Below are positions 7,982 to 13,395 of a stretch of DNA of 13,395 nt, in pieces (position 1 is the stretch's first letter; the number at the start of each line of letters is the position of its first letter). The DNA lies in assembly GCA_036381895.1 (NCBI GenBank), contig DASVBY010000007.1, positions 1 to 13,395 of the forward strand, read 5' to 3'. The position numbers were made by a program, and so were the translations under genes. The notes below the pieces were generated by a model. That model was not told the origin of the DNA. It saw only the letters and a list, made by a program, of their open reading frames with translations, and searched no databases. This stretch comes from JACQFZ01 sp036381895. Its GTDB lineage: Bacteria; Pseudomonadota; Gammaproteobacteria; Acidiferrobacterales; Sulfurifustaceae.

Positions 7982-9175
7982 CTAGAACGCGAGCGGCAGC
8001 ACGAGCACCTCCTCGCCCGCCGCGAAGCCGGCGCTGTCCGCTTCCACGCGGATGAAGCCGTTCGTGTACCGCAGCGCCCCGAGCATGTGCGAGCCCTGCC
8101 CGGCGAGCGGTTCGGCGAGGAGCCGGCCGGCGTCCTGCGTGAGCCGGGCGCGCAGGAACTCGGTGCGGCCGGGCGTGCGGCGGAAGCCCGCCGTCGCTCG
8201 CGCCCGCAGCTGCCACTGCACGGGCTGCGCGTGATGCCAGACGTGGAGCGCCGGCTCGACGATGAGCTTGTAGGTGACGACGCTCGACACCGGATTGCCG
8301 GGCAGCACGAAGAAGTGCGTGCGCGCGCCGATCCGGCCGAACGCGAGCGGCTTGCCCGGTTTGATGCGAACCTTCCAGAGCGTGAGCGTGCCGCGGCGGC
8401 TGAACGCCTGCCTGACCAGGTCGTAGTCCCCGACCGAGGCGCCGCCGCTCGTGACGATGAAATCGTAGTCTTCGGCGCGGGCGAGCAGCGCATCGAGCGC
8501 CGCGAGCTCGTCGCGCACGATGCCGCCGTCCTCCACTGCGGCGCCGAGTGCGCGCAGCTGCAGCGCGAGCGCGAGGCGGTTCGATTCGTAGATCTGCCCC
8601 GGTGCGAGCGCGCGTCCCGGCGGCACGAGCTCGTTGCCGGTCGCCGCCACGAGCACGCGCGGGCGCCGGCAGACGGAAACGGCGTCGACGCCGGCGCTCG
8701 CGACGAGCGCGATGTCGAGCGCCGTGAGGCGGCGTCCCGGCGCGTAGAGCGCCTCACCGGCGCGATAGTCCTCGCCCCGGTAGCGCACGTTCTCGCCCGC
8801 GGCGAGCGTGCGCGGCAGGTGCACCCGGCCGTCCTCGAGCCGCACGTCCTCCTGGATCACGACGGTATCGGCGCCCGCCGGCAGCGGCGCGCCCGTGTAG
8901 ATGCGCATCGCCGTGCCGGGCGCGAGCGAGCGCGGCGCACTGCCGCAGCTCGACTCGCCGACCACGGGCAGCACGAAATCGTGCGCCCGCGCTTCGGCGG
9001 CGTTCACGGCGTATCCGTCCATCATGGAGTTGTCGAAGCCGGGATGATCGACACGCGCCGCGAGCGGCTCGGCGAGGAACCGGCCGAGCGCGTGCTCGAG
9101 CGCGACCGTCTCGCGTTCCTGGACCGGACGGATCGCGCGCCAGATCGCGGCCTGGGCTTCTTCGAGCGGGGTCAT
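7982..9175 (-). CDS. moeA: Molybdopterin molybdenumtransferase MoeA
   Basis: A 397-residue cytosolic enzyme that inserts molybdate into adenylylated molybdopterin, the last general step of molybdenum-cofactor synthesis. The motifs are those of MoeA/gephyrin E domains: HPGFDNSMMDGYA (44-56), MRIYTGAPLPAGADTVV (90-106), ATGNEL (178-183), the MPT-binding TSGGASVGDYD (242-252), IKPGKPLAFG (271-280) and LPGNPVSS (291-298), then the C-terminal domain IV ending EEVLVLPLAF. The length fits E. coli MoeA (411). I chose the ATG at 9175 because it gives the usual MTPLEEAQ start; in-frame codons upstream run into moaC's promoter. No good Shine-Dalgarno precedes it, and a -10-like TTTAAT lies only about 14 nt upstream, so its mRNA may be nearly leaderless. 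It leads a minus-strand block with the MFS and DksA-like genes and lies back to back with moaC. Confidence 0.96.
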   Translation of the reverse strand: MTPLEEAQAAIWRAIRPVQERETVALEHALGRFLAEPLAARVDHPGFDNSMMDGYAVNAAEARAHDFVLPVVGESSCGSAPRSLAPGTAMRIYTGAPLPAGADTVVIQEDVRLEDGRVHLPRTLAAGENVRYRGEDYRAGEALYAPGRRLTALDIALVASAGVDAVSVCRRPRVLVAATGNELVPPGRALAPGQIYESNRLALALQLRALGAAVEDGGIVRDELAALDALLARAEDYDFIVTSGGASVGDYDLVRQAFSRRGTLTLWKVRIKPGKPLAFGRIGARTHFFVLPGNPVSSVVTYKLIVEPALHVWHHAQPVQWQLRARATAGFRRTPGRTEFLRARLTQDAGRLLAEPLAGQGSHMLGALRYTNGFIRVEADSAGFAAGEEVLVLPLAF

Positions 9176-9188
9176 GAGCCGGGTACAT

Positions 9189-9194
9189 ATTAAA
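9189..9194 (-). promoter_or_regulatory. Candidate -10 element for moeA
   Basis: On the minus strand this reads TTTAAT, five of six bases matching TATAAT, in one of the few AT-rich spots of the 103-bp moeA/moaC gap. No good -35 lies 16-18 bp upstream. Transcription would start about 5-8 nt before the moeA ATG, leaving almost no leader. Its strength is inferred only from sequence. Confidence 0.35.
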
Positions 9195-9220
9195 CAGGGA
9201 CGCCGGCTGGCGCACCCGCG

Positions 9221-9249
9221 CTGACCGCGCGCCCGGTTTGCAATACACT
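9221..9249 (+). promoter_or_regulatory. Candidate sigma-70 promoter for moaC
   Basis: CTGACC (9221-9226) and TACACT (9244-9249) are separated by 17 bp, each matching four of six consensus bases. The -10 ends 29 bp before the moaC ATG. GAGG at 9271-9274, four bases before the ATG, is the likely ribosome binding site. I see no molybdenum-cofactor riboswitch fold, for which the leader is far too short. Confidence 0.45.
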
Positions 9250-9278
9250 GCGCCCGAGTCAACCCCGTCCGAGGCCGC

Positions 9279-9815
9279 ATGCCGCGCAAGTCCTCCCGAT
9301 CCGCCGCGCCGCGCCGCGCCGCGCGCACTGCCGGCCGCCACCGGCACCTCACGCACTTCAATGCCGCGGGCGAGGCGCATATGGTGAACGTCGGCGCGAA
9401 GCCGGTGACCGACCGGCTCGCGGTGGCCGAGGGCCGGATCGTGATGCGCCCGGAGACGCTCGCGCTGATCCGCGCCGGCGACCACAAGAAGGGCGACGTG
9501 CTCGGCGTCGCGCGCATCGCCGCCATTCAGGCGGCGAAGAAGACCGCCGAGCTCGTGCCGCTCTGCCACCCGATCGCGCTCGCGGCGATCGACATCCGCT
9601 TCGAGACCGAGGACGCGCCGCCGGCGGTGCGCTGCGAAGCGGCGGTGCGCACGCAGGCGCAGACCGGCGTCGAAATGGAGGCGCTCACCGCGGTCGAGAT
9701 CGCGCTGCTCACGATCTACGACATGTGCAAGGCTGTGGACCGCGGCATGACGCTCACCGATATCCGCCTGCTCGAGAAAGCGGGCGGGGCCTCCGGCCAC
9801 TGGCAGCGGCGCTAG
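9279..9815 (+). CDS. moaC: Cyclic pyranopterin monophosphate synthase MoaC
   Basis: A 178-residue cytosolic enzyme that, with the radical-SAM enzyme MoaA, converts GTP through 3',8-cyclo-7,8-dihydro-GTP to cyclic pyranopterin monophosphate, the first stage of molybdenum-cofactor synthesis. From LTHFNAAGEAHMV (24-36) onward it aligns without gaps in the key region to E. coli MoaC, offset by 20. The residues matching E. coli K51, H77, E112, E114, D128 and K131 are all present: K71, H97 of PLCHP, E132 and E134 of GVEMEAL, and D148 and K151 of IYDMCKAVD. It is longer than usual (about 160) because of an Arg/Ala/Ser-rich N-terminal extension of about 20 residues. GAGG precedes the ATG, and no better start lies between it and the conserved part. 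No moaA, moaD or moaE is nearby; moeA diverges upstream. Confidence 0.97.
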   Translation: MPRKSSRSAAPRRAARTAGRHRHLTHFNAAGEAHMVNVGAKPVTDRLAVAEGRIVMRPETLALIRAGDHKKGDVLGVARIAAIQAAKKTAELVPLCHPIALAAIDIRFETEDAPPAVRCEAAVRTQAQTGVEMEALTAVEIALLTIYDMCKAVDRGMTLTDIRLLEKAGGASGHWQRR

Positions 9816-9819
9816 CCGC
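9806..9819 (+). other. Short hairpin over the moaC stop codon
   Basis: GCGGC-GCTA-GCCGC forms a 5-bp stem with a 4-nt loop and spans the moaC TAG. There is no T run after it, so it is a weak candidate for transcription end or 3'-end protection. The 158-bp gap to the next gene otherwise holds only the promoter-like element at 9906. Confidence 0.25.
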
Positions 9820-9905
9820 CGCATCGCCGTCAACGGGAAATCGCGCGCCGCCCGCAGGGCACGGTGGAGGCACCTGCGTTCGCTGCATCGCGCGAACCGT
9901 GCGCG

Positions 9906-9911
9906 TACAAT
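9906..9911 (+). promoter_or_regulatory. Candidate -10 element upstream of the Nfn-like gene
   Basis: TACAAT matches five of six bases of TATAAT and sits in a local AT-rich spot (GTACAATAAGCC), 62 bp before the ATG at 9974. The region 17 bp upstream (CTGCAT) is a poor -35. It suggests the large redox gene has its own promoter rather than depending on moaC. Confidence 0.35.
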
Positions 9912-9973
9912 AAGCCATCGATCACGCCCCACCGCCGCTCCGCCGCCTCGGCCGTGCCGCGGCCGCTTCCCGG

Positions 9974-12900
9974 ATGTCCAGCGCCGAACTCAAACTGAAA
10001 AACGGCTTTCGCTTCGATCGGCTGTTCGCGCGCGAGAGCCTCGCCGCCCTCGACGCCGAGTTCCTCGAGCGCCTGCGCCGCCGCGACGCCGGACTGCACG
10101 AGAAGCTCCTGCGCTATCGCGCGAGCGCGGGCGCGGCGTTCGGTCCGATCGAGCGCAGCGCCCTGCTCCTCGGCTGCGCGCCGGTCCTCGAGGAGCAGAT
10201 CGCCGAGCTCTTCGGCATCGAGCGCGAGCTCGAGCGGCTGCGCGCGGCGACGCTCGCGCACGATCCGGTGTTCGCATTCAAGAAGCAGGTCGTGCTCAAA
10301 CGCGCGCGCCGGCGCCTGCTGCAGAAGGACGACTACCAGAGCTTCGACGAGCTCGACCGCTGGCTCGCCGGGGCGCTGCGCGCGGCCGGACAGGCCGGTC
10401 CGGACCGCGAGCTCGCGGTGGCGCGCTACGCGCTCGCCCTCCTCGACGACGAGGCGGCCCAGGCGGACGCGATCGAGAAGCTCACGCGCTGGTGCGTGCG
10501 CGCCATGACCTCGCCCGAGGGCCGTGCCGCCACGCGCGGCTGGGTCAGCCTGCACGTGCCGCGCAGCGTCGACCCGGCGCGGCTCGTGCCCGCCGTACCG
10601 GTGCCCGGCGACGAGGCCGGCCGGCTGCAGGGCCCGCCCGCGGCGTTCCGCCGCCGCGACGGCTTCGGGCTCACGGACCCGCGCATGTCGCCGCGTGCAG
10701 CGATGCATCAGGTCAACTACTGCATCTACTGCCACGACCACGACGGCGATTTCTGCTCCAAAGGCTTTCCGGAGAAGAAGGGCGAGCCGGAACGCGGGCT
10801 CAAGGTGAACGCGCTCGGCGTCACGCTCACCGGCTGCCCGCTCGACGAGAAGATCTCGGAGATGCACTGGCTCAAGAAGCACGGCCGCAGCCTCGCCGCG
10901 CTCGCCGTCATCACGATCGACAACCCGATGTGCGCCGCGACCGGGCACCGCATCTGCAACGACTGCATGAAGGCGTGCATCTACCAGAAGCAGGAGCCGG
11001 TCGATATCCCGCAGACCGAGACCAGCGTCCTCACCGACGTGCTGGCGCTCCCGTGGGGCGTGGAGATCTACGACCTCCTGATCCGCTGGAACCCGCTGCG
11101 CCCGCGCCAGTGGCTGCCGAAGCCCTACAACGGTCTCAAAGCGCTCATCGTCGGCCTCGGCCCCGCGGGCTTCACGCTCGCACACCACTTATTAATGGAA
11201 GGCTTCGCGGTCGTCGGCGTCGACGGGCTCAAGATCGAGCCGCTTCCCGAGGCGCTGCTGCGCGAGCCGGTGCACGACTACGCGGCGCTCGCGGAGGCGC
11301 TCGACGAACGCATCATGGCCGGCTTCGGCGGCGTCGCCGAATACGGCATCACCGCCCGCTGGGACAAGAACTTCCTGAAGCTGATCTACCTGTCGCTCGC
11401 GCGCCGCCCGCGCTTCCAGGCGTTCGGCAGCGTGCGCTTCGGCGGCACCGTCACGGTCGAGGACGCGTGGCGCCTCGGATTCGATCATCTCGCGATCTGC
11501 GTCGGCGCCGGTTTGCCGCAGGCGCTCAACGTGCCGGGCAGCCTCGCTCCCGGCATGCGCCAGGCGAACGACTTCCTCATGGCGCTGCAGCTCACCGGCG
11601 CGGCGAAGCGCTCGAGCCTTGCGAACCTGCAGGTGCGCCTGCCCGCGGTCGTGATCGGCGGCGGGCTGACCGGCATCGACACGGCGACGGAGCTGCAGGC
11701 GTACTACGTCGCACAGGTCGAGAAGATCCTCGAGCGCCACGAGAAGCTCGCCGCGGCGTTCGGCGAGCGCGTCATCGTGGACCGGCTCGACGAGGCGTCG
11801 CGCGAGATCCTGCGCGAGTATCTCGAGCACGGGCGCCAGGTGCGCGCCGAGCGCACGCGGGCGCGCGCCGCGGGCGAGGCGCCCGATTTCCTCCCGCTGC
11901 TGCACGCCTGGGGCGGCGTCACCATCGCGTACCGGCGCGCACTGCCCGAATCGCCCGCCTACATCCGCAACCACGAGGAGATGATCAAGGCGTTCGAGGA
12001 GGGCATCTACTACGCCGAAGGCCTCGATCCCAAGGAAGCGAAGCTCGACCGCTTCGGGCACGTCGAGGCGATGGTGTTCCGCGTGCAGGAGCGCGGCCCG
12101 AACGGTCGCTGGCGCCCGAGCGGCCGCGACCTGGTGCTGCCCGCGCGCTCGGTGCTGGTCGCGACCGGCGCGCGCCCGAACGTCGCCTACGAGTTCGAGC
12201 ACAAGGGACACTTCGCCAAGGAAGCCGGCCACTACCAGACGCACGAGCAGATCGCCGACGCGCTCGCGCCGGTCGCGGTCGCGCTGCACGCCAAGGCGCC
12301 CGACTTCGGACCCTTCACCTCGTACGCGAACGGCGAACGGCGCGTGAGCTTCCTCGGCGACACGCACCCGGTGTTCCAGGGAAGCGTCGTCGGCGCCATC
12401 GCCTCGGCGCTGCGGAGCTACCCCAAGATCGTCGCGAGCTTCGGCGCGCGCGCGCACGCGCGCGGCGACGCGAAGGAGTACCGCGCGTTCGCCGAGCGCA
12501 TGAGCGCACTGTTCAGCGCCACGATCGCCAGGGTGCGCCGGCTCGCCGCCGACGTGGTCGAATTGCGCGTGCACGCGCCGATGGCGGCGCAGAAGTTCCG
12601 CCCGGGGCAGTTCTTCCGGCTGCAGACCTACGAGCGCCTGGCGCCGCTCGTCGAGGGCACGCGCCTGCACACCGAAGCGCTCGCGCTCTCCGGAGCGCGT
12701 GCGGATCCCGATCTCGGGGAGATTACGCTGCTCGCGGTCGAGCAGGGCGCGAGCAGCCGGCTCTGCGCGACGTTGCGCCCGGGCATGCCGGTCGCGCTCA
12801 TGGGACCGACGGGCGTGCGCATGAAGATCCCCGAGGGCGGCGAAACGGTGATGATCGTCGCGGACAAGCTCGGCATCGCGCATGCGCTCGCCGTCGGCAC

Positions 12901-13395
12901 GGCGCTGCGCGCGCGCAAGAACCGCGTGCTCGCGTTCGCACGCTTCGACAGCGCCGCCGACGTCTTTCTGCGGGCCGAGATCGAGGAAGCAGCCGACTGC
13001 GTCGTGTGGTGCACCGACAGCGGCGCACCGATCGAGCCGGAGCGCGCCTGCGACCGCGCCGCGAGCGGTTCCGCGGTCGCCGCCATCCAGGCGTACGCCG
13101 AAGGGCGCCTCGAAGCGGCCGGCGGCGCGCCGCCGGTGCCGCTCGCGGAGGTCGATCGGCTGATCATCGTCGGCCGCAGCCGCCTGGTGCGGGCACTGCG
13201 CGACGCCAGGCGCACCACGCTCGCACCCCACTTCTGCAGGACCGCGCATACGATCGCCTCGATCAGCACGCCCATGCAGTGCATGCTGAAAGGCGTCTGC
13301 GCGCAGTGCCTGCAGTGGCAGATCGACCCGCAGACCGGGCAGCGCACCAAGGCGGTGTTCGGCTGCTCGTGGCAGGACCAGCCGCTCGAGATCGT
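9974..13395 (+). CDS. Large Fe-S flavoprotein oxidoreductase, fused NfnL-like (GltD) and NfnS-like (PyrK), 3' end cut
   Basis: At least 1140 residues, open to the window edge. Residues 1-240 are helical and charged with no motif I recognise. Residues 248-350 look like the N-terminal Fe-S domain of GltD, NfnL and dihydropyrimidine dehydrogenase: C250, C253, C261, C288 (GCPLDEK), C328, C331, C335 and E349 fill the eight ligand positions. Residues 388-820 are GltD-like: FAD loop GLGPAG (394-399), GGVAEYGI (452-459), CVGAG (509-513), NAD(P) loop GGGLTGID (562-569), VTIAYRR (649-655), ATGARPN (730-736) and a final GD segment near 795. Residues 845-1140 resemble PyrK/NfnS: FRPGQFFRL, LRPGMPVALMGPTG, TDSG, and C1103-x5-C1109-x2-C1112-x18-C1131 for a [2Fe-2S] cluster. 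No signal or membrane segment, so probably cytosolic. It should move electrons between NAD(P)H, two flavins and Fe-S centres; substrate and partner are unknown. The ATG at 9974 has no clear ribosome binding site. Confidence 0.88.
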   Translation, partial: MSSAELKLKNGFRFDRLFARESLAALDAEFLERLRRRDAGLHEKLLRYRASAGAAFGPIERSALLLGCAPVLEEQIAELFGIERELERLRAATLAHDPVFAFKKQVVLKRARRRLLQKDDYQSFDELDRWLAGALRAAGQAGPDRELAVARYALALLDDEAAQADAIEKLTRWCVRAMTSPEGRAATRGWVSLHVPRSVDPARLVPAVPVPGDEAGRLQGPPAAFRRRDGFGLTDPRMSPRAAMHQVNYCIYCHDHDGDFCSKGFPEKKGEPERGLKVNALGVTLTGCPLDEKISEMHWLKKHGRSLAALAVITIDNPMCAATGHRICNDCMKACIYQKQEPVDIPQTETSVLTDVLALPWGVEIYDLLIRWNPLRPRQWLPKPYNGLKALIVGLGPAGFTLAHHLLMEGFAVVGVDGLKIEPLPEALLREPVHDYAALAEALDERIMAGFGGVAEYGITARWDKNFLKLIYLSLARRPRFQAFGSVRFGGTVTVEDAWRLGFDHLAICVGAGLPQALNVPGSLAPGMRQANDFLMALQLTGAAKRSSLANLQVRLPAVVIGGGLTGIDTATELQAYYVAQVEKILERHEKLAAAFGERVIVDRLDEASREILREYLEHGRQVRAERTRARAAGEAPDFLPLLHAWGGVTIAYRRALPESPAYIRNHEEMIKAFEEGIYYAEGLDPKEAKLDRFGHVEAMVFRVQERGPNGRWRPSGRDLVLPARSVLVATGARPNVAYEFEHKGHFAKEAGHYQTHEQIADALAPVAVALHAKAPDFGPFTSYANGERRVSFLGDTHPVFQGSVVGAIASALRSYPKIVASFGARAHARGDAKEYRAFAERMSALFSATIARVRRLAADVVELRVHAPMAAQKFRPGQFFRLQTYERLAPLVEGTRLHTEALALSGARADPDLGEITLLAVEQGASSRLCATLRPGMPVALMGPTGVRMKIPEGGETVMIVADKLGIAHALAVGTALRARKNRVLAFARFDSAADVFLRAEIEEAADCVVWCTDSGAPIEPERACDRAASGSAVAAIQAYAEGRLEAAGGAPPVPLAEVDRLIIVGRSRLVRALRDARRTTLAPHFCRTAHTIASISTPMQCMLKGVCAQCLQWQIDPQTGQRTKAVFGCSWQDQPLEI

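Noticed and set aside
7974..8216. An N-terminal extension of the MFS protein to an ATG at 8216
   Set aside because: The extra residues overlap the MoeA C-terminal domain, are not membrane-like, and the GTG at 7973 has a ribosome binding site at the correct distance.
6391..8757. A 788-codon minus-strand frame across moeA, MFS and the DksA-like gene
   Set aside because: Arg/Ser/Ala-rich shadow; the MoeA, MFS and zinc-finger motifs lie in other frames.
9176..9526. An N-terminal extension of MoeA into moaC
   Set aside because: It would overlap moaC antisense and its promoter. MoeA proteins normally begin at the sequence encoded from 9175.
11192..13249. A 685-codon minus-strand frame over the Nfn-like gene
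   Set aside because: Composition is typical of a shadow frame (Arg/Ala/Glu/Asp/His-rich), and the plus frame has clear FAD, NAD(P) and Fe-S motifs throughout.
9974..13395. Calling this gene glutamate synthase small subunit or dihydropyrimidine dehydrogenase
   Set aside because: GltD is under 500 residues and has no PyrK-like C-terminus. DPYD/PreA-type proteins would need an FMN TIM barrel, which is absent in the visible part.

Overview
The window is about 13.4 kb of very GC-rich DNA from what looks like a member of Pseudomonadota, probably beta- or gammaproteobacterial. The basis is GC-ending codon use, a DksA/TraR-type protein, a large GGDEF-EAL signalling protein, and moeA and moaC in proteobacterial form. 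I cannot name the genus. Antisense strands are open over long stretches because of the GC content, and I treat those frames as shadows. I see no tRNA, rRNA, insertion sequence, CRISPR array or phage gene.

Layout, left to right. On the minus strand lie the first 101 codons of a membrane-anchored sensor-like protein (1-303), cut by the window edge. Upstream of it on the same strand is a 1339-residue cytoplasmic PAS/GAF/GGDEF/EAL protein (429-4448) with intact cyclase, I-site and phosphodiesterase motifs. A 221-bp divergent gap separates it from a plus-strand FAD-linked oxidase of the GlcD/D-lactate dehydrogenase family (4670-6079). That gene converges on a three-gene minus-strand block read in the order moeA (9175-7982), a 12-helix MFS transporter starting with GTG just past the moeA stop (7973-6627), and a small DksA/TraR zinc-finger protein (6601-6200). 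Back to back with moeA across 103 bp is moaC (9279-9815), so two molybdenum-cofactor genes share a divergent promoter region.

The most unusual gene is the last, on the plus strand from 9974 past the right edge (more than 1140 residues). Its order is an unrecognised N-terminal region of about 240 residues, a GltD/NfnL-type N-terminal Fe-S domain with all eight expected ligand positions, a GltD-like FAD and NAD(P) two-Rossmann module, and a PyrK/NfnS-like ferredoxin-reductase module ending in a four-cysteine iron-sulfur motif. This is the composition of the two subunits of the electron-bifurcating transhydrogenase NfnAB (NfnL plus NfnS) in one chain, but the C-terminal module has lost its usual flavin Arg and NAD-loop glycines. 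It may be a single-chain flavin/iron-sulfur electron hub with altered or lost bifurcation chemistry.

How the genes work together: moaC and moeA act early and late in molybdopterin cofactor synthesis. The MFS and DksA-like genes probably share the moeA transcript. The two minus-strand genes at the left suggest a c-di-GMP and sensory cluster. The GlcD-like oxidase and the Nfn-like protein are redox enzymes with no visible partner genes in the window.
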